Positions 45,822 to 54,228 of a DNA stretch of 64,000 nucleotides are shown piece after piece (position 1 is the stretch's first letter; each line of letters opens with the position of its first letter). This DNA is from Bacteroidetes bacterium GWF2_38_335. Lineage in GTDB: Bacteria; Bacteroidota; Bacteroidia; Bacteroidales; GWF2-38-335. The translations under genes and the position numbers were made by a program. The DNA lies in NCBI GenBank assembly GCA_001769535.1, contig MEOH01000026.1:186001-250000 (forward strand), written 5' to 3'. The notes beneath the pieces are model-generated. The model did not search any database, was not told the origin of the DNA, and worked only from the letters and a program-made list of their open reading frames with translations.

Positions 45822-46579
45822 ACAACATCATTGAAATTAAAAACAGGACCGTCGGTACATACACAAAGATTTCCCCTGACTGTTTTCTGGATACAGCATA
45901 AACAGGCTCCGATACCGCAGGCCATAGTATTTTCGAGAGATACTTCGCACTGAATATTTAGGTTTTTTGCCCATTCACCAACCGCTTTCATCATTACATC
46001 CGGACCACAAGTGTAAACAAAGTCAAATTTATTTTGATCCTTCATAACCGGATGGTCAATCACAAGTCCCTTCACTCCTGCTGATCCATCATTAGTTGTG
46101 GTTACAACCTTTCCATATTTTTCGAAAGTATTTATTTCGAGTAAACCATCAGCAGTGCGGGCACCCAAAAGTATCACAACTTCATTTCCCGATTTTTGTA
46201 GTTCAGAGGCCAACAGCAATAAAGGAGCAATACCACTGCCACCGCCAACCAAAAGCACCTTTTTTTTATTAACCAGAGTAAATTTGTTTCCCAAAGGATA
46301 AACCAGGTTCAAGGTATCATTTTCATTAACCATACCCAAATACTTTGTACCTTCACCAACTATGCGTACATAAAGAGAAAGCATGTTTTTGCTTTTATCA
46401 TAGAAATGCACCGAAAGTGGTCTGCGAAGAAAAGTAGTTTTTGAATCCGGGATTTCAATTTGGACAAACTGACCGGGACAAACATCTTCAATTGGGTGTT
46501 TTGATTGAAGTTCAAGAATGTAGTGATCTGCGTTTAACCTTCTGTTTTTTAATACATTAAAATCTTGAATCTGCTTCAT
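45815..46579 (-). CDS. pyrK: dihydroorotate dehydrogenase electron-transfer subunit
   Basis: The protein (254 aa) has a ferredoxin-reductase-type FAD domain ([11 protein letters not shown]), an NAD-binding domain ([29 protein letters not shown]) and a C-terminal [2Fe-2S] cluster motif, [13 protein letters not shown] ... CVCTDGPVF. It passes electrons from PyrD to NAD+, so pyrimidine synthesis does not depend on the quinone pool. It is first in the pyrK-pyrD-thioredoxin operon. Confidence 0.95.
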   Translation of the reverse strand: MKQIQDFNVLKNRRLNADHYILELQSKHPIEDVCPGQFVQIEIPDSKTTFLRRPLSVHFYDKSKNMLSLYVRIVGEGTKYLGMVNENDTLNLVYPLGNKFTLVNKKKVLLVGGGSGIAPLLLLASELQKSGNEVVILLGARTADGLLEINTFEKYGKVVTTTNDGSAGVKGLVIDHPVMKDQNKFDFVYTCGPDVMMKAVGEWAKNLNIQCEVSLENTMACGIGACLCCIQKTVRGNLCVCTDGPVFNFNDVVW

Positions 46580-46776
46580 AATATTGTTTAAAATCAGAAT
46601 TCAAAGATAATAAAATAATAGTGTTGCGGGATAAAAAGAAATTAACAACCAATGGTATTTATTGATAAAACAAGTTGTTTTATATTGTTGTACGATAAAA
46701 AATAAAAAACTCACATTTATCCAAACTATTGAATTATTATACAATTGAAATTGAATGACATATACGACAACATGAT

Positions 46777-46872
46777 GTCAGGCCTAAAGGCCTTTCCCTG
46801 CACAGACATAATAACCCCTGCCTTAAGGCAGGGGTTATGAAATGCCTCTAGTATAAGGCCTTTAGGCCTGAC
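46777..46872. repeat. 96-bp nested inverted-repeat element
   Basis: Perfect 18-bp outer arms (46777-46794 and 46855-46872) flank a perfect 28-bp palindrome (46811-46838, centred on CCTTAAGG). The arms themselves contain GGCCT/AGGCC palindromes. The element resembles REP-type or MITE-like mobile repeats; no transposase is present. It could also act as a terminator for the XRE gene. It accounts for the middle of the 347-bp gap between pyrK and the XRE gene; the remaining AT-rich flanks show nothing else. Confidence 0.75.
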
Positions 46873-46926
46873 TAATAAATTTTTATCAGACAACAGTGAT
46901 TGTTTTATACTAAAATAAACAAATAC

Positions 46927-47349
46927 CTACTTTTTAAAATACTCATCAAAGGTTTTATCAGAATAGAAAACTAAAATACGCTCAATATGCTTTATTTCAG
47001 CTTCTTCAATCACTTTTGAAGATTCAGGCGCACCAGAAAAATCTATTTTTTCAGAAGATTTATCCGAATACAAATCAGGTTCAATATCCGGCACCTCAGA
47101 AATTACGGTAGTTAAAACCTTAACAGGCTCAGATGCTGAGTTTTTAAACATGTCGCCTCGTCCTGAAATTAACCATTCGGCATTAATATTTCGATATCTG
47201 CTAAGTATTTTCTGTATTAAATCAAGACTTGGGTTGTTTCGGCCAGACAAAATATGTGAAATACTTGAACGTTGAACACCTATTTCATCTGCAAACTTTG
47301 AAGAAGTAATTCCTTCAACCCTTAGTAAATTGTCAATTCTGTCTTTCAT
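46927..47349 (-). CDS. XRE-family transcriptional regulator
   Basis: This 140-residue protein has an N-terminal Cro/C1-type helix-turn-helix (about 1-65; KFADEIGVQRSSISHILSGR is the recognition region), followed by INAEWLISGRGDMFK. A disordered acidic linker and a conserved C-terminal helix (IERILVFYSDKTFDEYFK) complete it. Such regulators are common in Bacteroidota. Its 766-bp upstream region has palindromes overlapping probable -7 boxes, so autoregulation is likely (inference). Monocistronic. Confidence 0.92.
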   Translation of the reverse strand: MKDRIDNLLRVEGITSSKFADEIGVQRSSISHILSGRNNPSLDLIQKILSRYRNINAEWLISGRGDMFKNSASEPVKVLTTVISEVPDIEPDLYSDKSSEKIDFSGAPESSKVIEEAEIKHIERILVFYSDKTFDEYFKK

Positions 47350-47370
47350 ATTTTTAATAAAAAATCAATA

Positions 47371-47438
47371 TTACAAAAGTATACAAATATTTGATTACAA
47401 ATGTAACTTTTGTAAATTATTTAACTTCACATATGTAA
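47371..47438. promoter_or_regulatory. operator-like cluster A upstream of the XRE gene
   Basis: A central palindrome TTACAAATGTAA (47395-47406) is flanked symmetrically by TTACAAAAGT (47371-47380) and its inverse ACTTTTGTAA (47406-47415). A near copy TCACATATGTAA follows at 47427-47438. On the minus strand these include TACTTTTG and TACATTTG, both matching the -7 consensus TAnnTTTG. Repressor sites on top of promoters would fit. Binding by the XRE protein is inference. Confidence 0.5.
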
Positions 47439-47881
47439 TCACAAATTACGAGAAATTTTGCCAATTACCATTAATAGTATTTTTTCTGTAACTAGAATTA
47501 ATGTTTCATTCCTAAAGCTTGATAAATCATAGTTACAGAATATTTAAAATAACATCAGAACAATAATAAGAATATATCAACAAATCCCAATATACCAGTC
47601 ATTCAAATCAAAAAGCACAGCATAATATTAGCAATTAATACTTTAAAACAGAATGAGGTGTTTAAATTAAATCTCCTTAACTAATTAAATCTTTACTTTA
47701 TGATTATTTTATAATATATTGATATACAATGTTTTTAAATTAATAAATAATGTGATATTTGATTGTTTTTCGCGAAAAACCTACTCATGTAAATTAATAA
47801 TTAAACTAATACTTTATTTTAAAGTTATAACTACCTGATTTTACGATACATATAATTACTACTAAAAGTTTATAAATATGT

Positions 47882-47990
47882 ATACAAATGTAATATTGTA
47901 ATTGTAAATTATCAGCCTGTTTTTACTACATTCTTATTGATTACATTTGTAACAATTTAATAATTGTAAAACTTTGAGTTACATATGTAA
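47882..47990. promoter_or_regulatory. operator-like cluster B upstream of the HEAT/cyclase operon
   Basis: Two perfect palindromes, TTACATTTGTAA (47941-47952) and TTACATATGTAA (47979-47990), and a near copy ATACAAATGTAA (47882-47893) lie 126-234 bp before the start at 48116. The first includes TACATTTG, a -7-type box on the plus strand. They share the core of cluster A, so the regulator and the operon may be controlled by the same factor. Confidence 0.5.
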
Positions 47991-48115
47991 TTTTTAATGA
48001 GTATTGCCTTATCATGCTATTTTGCATATAAAAGAAGATTTTTTTGTTTCCGGGATAATTATCATTTTCGAACGATAATCTCTTAAAATCAAAAAAAACA
48101 CATTAATTTTGGATT

Positions 48116-48664
48116 ATGGATCTGGAAAAGCAATTATTGGCCGATTTATCCAAAGGAAATGTACAATTTGTATCCAATGTGATACTAAATGACCTTAATT
48201 TGCTTGACAAATTATGGAACATCATAACCTCCTCACCTGCCCCATTGCCAATGCGGGCGGCATGGACTATGCAGCAGATAATTGAAGAATTTCCGGAATT
48301 GCTTAACAAATATTATTCAAGGCTTGTTCCTCAGATTGAAAAATGCCCGGATGACAGTACCAGAAAGGTGTTGATGAAAATGATAATACTCACAGAACTT
48401 AAAGAAAAGCACATTAATAAGCTGTATGATATTTGTTACAGGTATTTTCTCGATGCAAAAAGATCTTTGGCTGTAAGAGCGTATAGTTTAGAAATTCTTT
48501 ATAAAATATCGTTAAAATATCCTGAATTATCCAATGAAGTTCTACTATTATTAGATTTAATAACTGAAGAAGATGCTCCTGCGCTGCAGGCAAAGCAAAG
48601 ATTACTAAGAAAATCCATATTTAAAAATATTACTAGAAATGAAAAACAAAACCACTCAAATTGA
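48116..48664 (+). CDS. HEAT-like helical repeat protein
   Basis: This 182-residue, all-helical protein has no signal peptide. Paired helices such as PMRAAWTMQQIIEEFPELLN and LAVRAYSLEILYKISLKYPE look like HEAT/ARM units, suggesting a protein- or nucleic-acid-binding solenoid. I know no specific family. The next gene starts inside its last 26 bases (48639), so the two are translationally coupled and probably work together. Confidence 0.75.
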   Translation: MDLEKQLLADLSKGNVQFVSNVILNDLNLLDKLWNIITSSPAPLPMRAAWTMQQIIEEFPELLNKYYSRLVPQIEKCPDDSTRKVLMKMIILTELKEKHINKLYDICYRYFLDAKRSLAVRAYSLEILYKISLKYPELSNEVLLLLDLITEEDAPALQAKQRLLRKSIFKNITRNEKQNHSN

Positions 48665-49571
48665 CTTTGATAAAATTGCCGAAATTCTGCAAAATCATGA
48701 TACAGAGTCTTTTTTTGAAAAAGTAAATGTAATTCCGGATAGTTCGGGACTAAAAAAGGAGCTTTCCCTGTACATGAATGTGGAAAATTTCAGTAAACGG
48801 ACAGTTTTGGGAATTGATATTTACCGATACAGCTCCTTTAAACACCTTGAGCAGTCACTTATTCCGTTTTTGTTCAAGATTCTCTTTCACAAAGCCAGCA
48901 TGCTGTGCCTTGAACAAAACCAATATGTTTTTCAAAAATATTCTAATGACCGGTTTGAAAAATCGTTTCTAAGTACAGGAGATGGCGGATATCTGATATT
49001 ATCAACTCCCCTGCATGCGCTCTTGTTCGCCATTAATTTTCAGGCTGTTGTAAGAGCTTATAACTCATATCACCTGTATCCTAAATTACGCCATATAATT
49101 GGTGAAATCAGTTTAAGATATGCCATTACTTACGATGCAATATATTATTTCGACAATAATTTTTACGGAAGAGCCATTATTAATAATGCGCGGATACTTG
49201 AGAAAGACAATCTCAATAGATGTCTGATCGACCAGCAAACCTACGAATGGTTTATGATCAATATTGACGGCACTGAAAATCTGCAAATTCTTACCATTAA
49301 TGAGATTTCCAATATACTTGATTTTCAGGACTATGATGAAGTTTTTAAAAATAAAGCAAGAAATACAATAATAGGAAACTCCATTTCCAGAGAAGTTGGT
49401 ATAGTAAATTCTGACATACTGAAAATTGGAACCATAAAATCAAAAGAATCAGAACTTGACGTTTATAATATTCATTTACAGGTTACTATGAATATTTCTG
49501 ATGAAAAGAACCTGAATCAAAAACGGACAATAACTATAAGTTTGGGGAATCTTAATACCACAGGGATTTAA
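48639..49571 (+). CDS. divergent class III nucleotide cyclase-like protein
   Basis: This cytoplasmic protein has 310 residues. Residues ~53-205 follow the class III adenylate/guanylate cyclase layout: VLGIDIYRYSSF with Asp60, FLSTGDGGYLIL with Asp115 (the two metal-binding positions), a helix HALLFAINFQ, LRYAITYDAIYYF, and FYGRAIINNARIL with Arg185 in the transition-state position. The base-selecting Lys before GD is replaced by Leu111, and the Asn of N-x3-R is shifted, so the nucleotide product cannot be predicted and activity is uncertain. Flanking regions are helical (N-term) and beta-rich (C-term). It overlaps the HEAT-like gene and precedes a SUI1 gene by 11 bp. Confidence 0.65.
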   Translation: MKNKTTQIDFDKIAEILQNHDTESFFEKVNVIPDSSGLKKELSLYMNVENFSKRTVLGIDIYRYSSFKHLEQSLIPFLFKILFHKASMLCLEQNQYVFQKYSNDRFEKSFLSTGDGGYLILSTPLHALLFAINFQAVVRAYNSYHLYPKLRHIIGEISLRYAITYDAIYYFDNNFYGRAIINNARILEKDNLNRCLIDQQTYEWFMINIDGTENLQILTINEISNILDFQDYDEVFKNKARNTIIGNSISREVGIVNSDILKIGTIKSKESELDVYNIHLQVTMNISDEKNLNQKRTITISLGNLNTTGI

Positions 49572-49582
49572 TTTATTAATAT

Positions 49583-49930
49583 ATGAGCAAAAACAATAAA
49601 AAAGACCGCATAAATATAGTTTATTCAACAAACCCCGATTTTAATTACGAGCATGTTGAAGAAGAAGCTAATGATACTTTACCCCCTTCGCAGCAGGATT
49701 TAAGAGTTCAGCTTGATAAAAAGCAACGGGCAGGAAAATGTGTAACGCTGATCACTGGCTTTGTTGGTAAAGAAGATGATCTGAAAGAGTTGGGTAAAAT
49801 GTTGAAACAGAAGTGTGGTGTTGGTGGCACAGTAAAAGACAATGAAATTCTTATTCAGGGCGATTTCCGGGATAAAATTCTTCAAATCCTTCTTAAAGAG
49901 GGATATAAAGCCAAGAAATCAGGAGGTTGA
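49583..49930 (+). CDS. SUI1/eIF1-family translation factor
   Basis: This 115-residue protein has a variable N-terminus and a C-terminal SUI1 domain (about 45-112): GKCVTLITGFVGKEDDLKEL, LKQKCGVGGTVKDNEILIQG and ILQILLKEGYKAK. Bacterial members (YciH type) are related to eukaryotic eIF1 and are thought to influence start-codon fidelity. It is the third gene of the HEAT/cyclase-like operon by spacing (11 bp). Whether this is functional or accidental is open. Confidence 0.9.
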   Translation: MSKNNKKDRINIVYSTNPDFNYEHVEEEANDTLPPSQQDLRVQLDKKQRAGKCVTLITGFVGKEDDLKELGKMLKQKCGVGGTVKDNEILIQGDFRDKILQILLKEGYKAKKSGG

Positions 49931-50090
49931 TTTTTTTCTGATGGTTTAAATATCAGATTATTACCTGTAGAATTATTTTTTATTTATTTTTATTTAGAAC
50001 CATTAAAAAAAACATCTGTTTTTTCTTTGTTCTTATTTAGAATCATTTTAAATTTGTAGAATTGAAGTAATTTAAATGTTTCTGAAATAA

Positions 50091-52526
50091 ATGGTTTTAT
50101 CTGAACTGGTTAGCGGGGAAAAAGGGATTATCACAAAGGTAACAGGACGCGGAGCGTTCAGAAAACGCATTATGGAAATGGGTTTTGTTAAAGGCAAAGA
50201 AGTTACCGTAGTTAAAAATGCACCTTTAAAAGACCCCATTGAATACAAGATCATGGGGTATGAAGTATCTTTAAGAAGATCTGAAGCCCAACTGATTGAA
50301 ATCATCACGCGTGAAGAGGCCATTAATCTGCAAAACGAAAAATACGAAGGAACTTTTACCGATGACCAGCTAAAAATAACAGCCCGCGAAAAAGGAAAGA
50401 TAATTAATATCGCACTGGTTGGCAACCCCAACTGTGGAAAAACAACATTATTCAATTATGCCTCTGGTTCACAGGAACATGTTGGAAATTACAGTGGTGT
50501 GACTGTTGATTCAAAGTCAGCCATATTTAAGCAAAGCGGTTATCAGTTCAATTTGGTTGATTTACCAGGAACCTATTCATTATCTGCATATTCACCCGAA
50601 GAACTTTTTGTAAGAAAATACATTATCAATAATGTGCCCGACATTGTGGTAAATGTTGTAGATGCGGGCAACCTTGAGCGTAATCTCTATCTTACAACCC
50701 AGCTTATTGATATGGATATCAAGGTTGTAATTGCCCTTAATATGTTTGATGAGCTGGAAAAAAAAGGTGATCGATTTGACTATGAGGCATTTGGAAAAAT
50801 GACGGGTATTCCTATAATCCCAACCATTAGCTCAAAGGGAAAAGGAATTCACGATCTGTTTTCCAGAATTATTGAGGTTTACGAAGACCGCGACACAACT
50901 ATAAGGCACATCCATATCAACTATGGGAAAGAAGTTGAAAACACAATCAAAATTTTACAGGATGAAATAAAAGTTCATCAGTCAGTAGATTTGAAGGTTG
51001 CCCCAAGATATCTGGCAATCAGAATGATAGAAAGGGATAAAACCCTCGATGTTTTTTTTCCTGAAGTAAACAGTTTTTTTAATCTTAAGCGTTTTGCAGA
51101 AAGACAATTAAAAAGTCTTGAAGATGAACTGAATGAAGAAGGCGAAACCATTATTACCGATGCCAAATACGGTTTTATAGCCGGAGCATTAAAAGAGACA
51201 TATTCAGAGGGAAAAGAAGAGCGAAAAAGGAAAACTCAGATGATTGACACCTTTGTGACCCATAAAGTTTTTGGTTTTCCAATTTTCATTGTTTTTATGT
51301 GGTTTATGTTTTTTGCCACATTTACTATTGGCTCCTATCCTATGGAATGGCTGGAAAAGCTTGTTGAACTCATTAGTGCCGGTGCCGAATCTGTCATTCC
51401 CGGCGGCACGTTCAAGGACCTTTTTGTTGATGGCATTATAAGCGGCGTGGGCGGTGTTATTGTTTTTCTCCCCAACATCCTGATACTTTTCTTTTTCATT
51501 TCTTTGATGGAAGACACAGGTTATATGTCGCGCGCGGCTTTTATAATGGACAAATTGATGCACAAAATGGGTTTGCATGGTAAGTCATTCATTCCCATGA
51601 TCATGGGCTTTGGATGTACTGTTCCGGCTATTATGGCAACACGAACCATTGAAAATCGCGGTGACCGTTTACTGACAATGCTGGTAACCCCATTTATGTC
51701 ATGCAGCGCGCGCCTTCCAGTATATGTACTGCTGATTTCTGCTTTTTTTCCAGGCAATCCCAGTCTGGTTTTGTTTGGCATTTACCTGACCGGGATTTTG
51801 ATTGCAATTATCATGGCAATTTTGCTTAAAAGAATATTTTTCAGATCGAAAGAAGCACCCTTTGTCATGGAGCTTCCACCATACAGAATACCTACTCTCC
51901 GTACCACTTCAAGACATATGTGGCACAAAGGAATGCAATATCTCAAAAAAATGGGAGGAATAATCCTTGTAGCATCAATTATTATCTGGGCTTTAGGATA
52001 TTTTCCGAGAGAGGTTGAATATTCCAAAAACTACGACAAACTTATTTCCCAAACCAATGATAAACAGTTGATTCATGAGTTGCATCTTGAGCAGCAAAGT
52101 GAAAAAATGGAGAATTCATATATAGGAAAAATAGGAAAGTTTATTGAACCGGTAATCACACCACTGGGATTTGACTGGAAAATGGGTGTTAGTCTGCTTA
52201 CCGGTATTGCCGCCAAGGAAATCGTTGTCAGCACCCTTGGGGTTTTGTATCATGCCGAGTCAGATGCTGATAAAACCTCTTTGGTTGAACATCTGAAAAA
52301 TGAAACTTACCGTGATGGCAAACGAAAAGGCGAAAAAGTATTTAACAGTCTGAGCGCCCTATCCTTCCTGTTATTTATCCTTATATATTTTCCATGTATT
52401 GCGGTTGTAGCTGCAATCAGGAAAGAATCAGGGAAATGGAAATGGGCATTTTTCACAATATTTTATACAACTGCACTGGCATGGGTTGTTTCATTTTTAG
52501 TTTATCAGGGAGGAATGTTATTATGA
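50091..52526 (+). CDS. feoB: ferrous iron transporter, FeoA-FeoB fusion
   Basis: The protein has 811 residues. Residues 1-75 are a FeoA (SH3-like) domain (LSELVSGEKGIITKVTGRGA ... YEVSLRRSEAQLIEI). Then comes the FeoB G-protein domain with GNPNCGKTTLFNYASG near 108, NYSGVTVDSK and DLPGTYSLSAYSPEE, and a membrane domain with two Gate motifs, the first with GFGCTVPAIMATR. It imports Fe2+ across the inner membrane. FeoA-FeoB fusions are known in Bacteroidota. It overlaps the Cys-rich partner gene by 4 bp (ATGA). A 160-bp gap separates it from the SUI1 gene. Confidence 0.96.
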   Translation: MVLSELVSGEKGIITKVTGRGAFRKRIMEMGFVKGKEVTVVKNAPLKDPIEYKIMGYEVSLRRSEAQLIEIITREEAINLQNEKYEGTFTDDQLKITAREKGKIINIALVGNPNCGKTTLFNYASGSQEHVGNYSGVTVDSKSAIFKQSGYQFNLVDLPGTYSLSAYSPEELFVRKYIINNVPDIVVNVVDAGNLERNLYLTTQLIDMDIKVVIALNMFDELEKKGDRFDYEAFGKMTGIPIIPTISSKGKGIHDLFSRIIEVYEDRDTTIRHIHINYGKEVENTIKILQDEIKVHQSVDLKVAPRYLAIRMIERDKTLDVFFPEVNSFFNLKRFAERQLKSLEDELNEEGETIITDAKYGFIAGALKETYSEGKEERKRKTQMIDTFVTHKVFGFPIFIVFMWFMFFATFTIGSYPMEWLEKLVELISAGAESVIPGGTFKDLFVDGIISGVGGVIVFLPNILILFFFISLMEDTGYMSRAAFIMDKLMHKMGLHGKSFIPMIMGFGCTVPAIMATRTIENRGDRLLTMLVTPFMSCSARLPVYVLLISAFFPGNPSLVLFGIYLTGILIAIIMAILLKRIFFRSKEAPFVMELPPYRIPTLRTTSRHMWHKGMQYLKKMGGIILVASIIIWALGYFPREVEYSKNYDKLISQTNDKQLIHELHLEQQSEKMENSYIGKIGKFIEPVITPLGFDWKMGVSLLTGIAAKEIVVSTLGVLYHAESDADKTSLVEHLKNETYRDGKRKGEKVFNSLSALSFLLFILIYFPCIAVVAAIRKESGKWKWAFFTIFYTTALAWVVSFLVYQGGMLL

Positions 52527-52696
52527 TACAGGATATATTAACTTATTGTGCTATTACATGGGCTGTTGGGTGGAGTATCTGGAGATTATACCGCACATTA
52601 AAACCGGCAAAAACTGATGGTTGTTCCGGAGGATGTTCCTCCTGCGAATTAAAAAATGAATTAAGGAAAAAAACTAAAACCTCAAACCGGCATTGA
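52523..52696 (+). CDS. FeoB-associated Cys-rich membrane protein
   Basis: This 57-residue protein starts at the ATG that overlaps the feoB stop. It has one membrane helix (about 3-22, with AITWAVGWSIWRLY), then a cysteine cluster C-S-G-G-C-S-S-C and a Lys-rich tail. This matches the FeoB-associated cysteine-rich family, thought to help iron transfer. Its last 23 bases overlap the end of the convergent gene at 52674. Confidence 0.85.
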   Translation: MIQDILTYCAITWAVGWSIWRLYRTLKPAKTDGCSGGCSSCELKNELRKKTKTSNRH

Positions 52697-53789
52697 ATCC
52701 AACCCAGTATTTCATTGTATTTCCATTTTTTGTCGTTCCTTCCTTAAATGTCCATGAGGGAGCAATACTTTCTTCAAGCTCAGGTGTTGCCGGAGTACCG
52801 GAAATGGCGACATTATATGATGGTCCGGCAAAAACCGAAACTTTTTCACTGATATCATAACTTATATTCAGCCGAATCTGATTCCACATGTTAAGTCTAT
52901 CCTGTAAAAGGAAGCTTGAATACGGGTTGTCTTTCTTTTTCTCACCGATCCAGACTTCCTGATGTACGATTCCTTCAAAGTTCATTCGGACTTTGGGACT
53001 GAGATCCGTTTCGGTTCCCATACCAAATCCATACGCCATACGGTTTGCAGGTCCGTTCAACTTACCAATAGAGTATATATTATAAAGTTTTTTCACGCCC
53101 AGTTTACCTGCAATAAAGAAATTGCCCAGGTCTGCTGTAGAAATTTCGAAAGCAGAATAGCCATTTGATCCGACAATATTAATAAAACCGATAGGTACTC
53201 CTTTTATTGAATCACAAATATTAATAAATCCGGCGAGTTGAACACCCTTTACATTTTTAGCAACATTAATAAAACCTCCGATCTGTAATCCGGTCAAATT
53301 CCTGGCAGTATTAATAAATCCGGATGTTTGTAGTCCGGTCACATCATAAGCAGTCCCCATGAAACCTGATAACTGAAGACCTTTTATATCTCCGGCAGAA
53401 TTGATAAAACCGCCAATTTGTGTGTAAAGTTCTCCGTCATCAGCCATGTTCAAAAAACCAGCAATTTGAACACCATTAACCTCGCCACCATTGATATTTG
53501 CAAATCCGGCAAGTTGAAAACCAGTCATATCTGAACGGTTATGATTTAAAAAACCGGCGAGTTCAAATCCATCAACACCTCCGGTAATACCGATAAATGC
53601 ATTGAATGAAAATTTGTATTCATACCGTCGTGTCTTTCCCAAATCGGTGCTTAACGGAGGCACCAACAGGGTAAATTGGGCAGCACGTTTAGTAAGGATA
53701 ACCAAACTCTCTTCTTCCTCCTCATCCTGCGAAAAAGCAGGCATAAGCGAAGTGATTAACATGCAAAAAAGCAACAAATATTTTATCAT
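52674..53789 (-). CDS. LA_2272-type surface repeat protein
   Basis: The protein has 371 residues with a signal peptide (LLLFCMLITSLMPAFSQ). Residues ~75-225 are at least eight tandem repeats of about 16-20 residues with the pattern G-x-Q-L/I-A/S-G-F-x-N-x-A (GFQLAGFANINGGEVN, GVQIAGFLNMADDGEL, GLQTSGFINTARNLT, GLQIGGFINVAKNVK). The C-terminal ~130 residues look like a membrane barrel with a terminal aromatic residue. It resembles the LA_2272-type surface repeat family named from Leptospira. The function is unknown; exposure at the surface is inference. Confidence 0.8.
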   Translation of the reverse strand: MIKYLLLFCMLITSLMPAFSQDEEEEESLVILTKRAAQFTLLVPPLSTDLGKTRRYEYKFSFNAFIGITGGVDGFELAGFLNHNRSDMTGFQLAGFANINGGEVNGVQIAGFLNMADDGELYTQIGGFINSAGDIKGLQLSGFMGTAYDVTGLQTSGFINTARNLTGLQIGGFINVAKNVKGVQLAGFINICDSIKGVPIGFINIVGSNGYSAFEISTADLGNFFIAGKLGVKKLYNIYSIGKLNGPANRMAYGFGMGTETDLSPKVRMNFEGIVHQEVWIGEKKKDNPYSSFLLQDRLNMWNQIRLNISYDISEKVSVFAGPSYNVAISGTPATPELEESIAPSWTFKEGTTKNGNTMKYWVGFNAGLRF

Positions 53790-53946
53790 CGATCTGGTTT
53801 TTCAATATAATGACAAATTAAGTAAAAAAAGTTGCTTTCAGGGTGGTGAAAAAAAATATTTTTGGTCAAAATGAATTTTTATTCTCAAAAACAGCTGCTT
53901 ATCAAAATTAAGTCACTATATTGCGAAAAATTATTTATTTATTATT

Positions 53947-54138
53947 ATGAACAAAGGAATCGTTAAATTTTTCAATGTAACCAAAGGTTTTGGTTTCATA
54001 AAAGATGAAAGTTCGTCGAAAGAATATTTCGTACATTCAACCGGTTTAATCGACCGTATCAAAGAAAATGATGTAGTAACTTTTGATCTTCAAGAAGGTA
54101 AAAAAGGTTTAAATGCTGTAAATGTAAAACTTGCATAG
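53947..54138 (+). CDS. cold-shock domain protein
   Basis: This 63-residue single cold-shock domain has GIVKFFNVTKGFGFIKDE (RNP1 KGFGFI) and EYFVHSTGL (RNP2-type YFVH). It binds single-stranded RNA or DNA and melts structure. It is standalone with a long untranslated upstream gap (157 bp to 53789, divergent) and a strong terminator. It could be cold-regulated through its leader, but no motif is evident. Confidence 0.95.
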   Translation: MNKGIVKFFNVTKGFGFIKDESSSKEYFVHSTGLIDRIKENDVVTFDLQEGKKGLNAVNVKLA

Positions 54139-54166
54139 TTTTTCCATTATAAACATTTGATTACCA

Positions 54167-54192
54167 GTCCCGCCCAGGCGGGATTTTTTTTT
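54167..54192 (+). terminator. terminator of the cold-shock gene
   Basis: TCCCGCC (54168-54174) pairs with GGCGGGA (54177-54183) across a 2-nt gap, followed by nine T residues. In practice the stem is a little shorter, with CAG/C in the loop. It is 29 bp after the stop codon. Confidence 0.9.
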
Positions 54193-54228
54193 ATCTGATT
54201 TTTTGGATCTTTATAAAAAAGCAAAGAG

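Larger units (their letters stand above)
47350..48115. other. 766-bp AT-rich divergent regulatory region
   Basis: No ORF on either strand looks coding. The region contains two clusters of TTACAnnTGTAA palindromes (listed separately), an inverted repeat with 10-bp arms (47484-47493 and 47531-47540), and a 16-bp perfect palindrome centred on CGCG (47765-47780). For a compact bacterial genome this is long. Loss of a gene or an untranslated RNA in the middle third cannot be excluded. Confidence 0.6.

Noticed and set aside
53300-53560. Regularly spaced repeats on the minus strand, at first sight CRISPR-like.
   Set aside because: They are in-frame protein repeats of the surface protein, vary in sequence, and have no equal-length spacers or cas genes.
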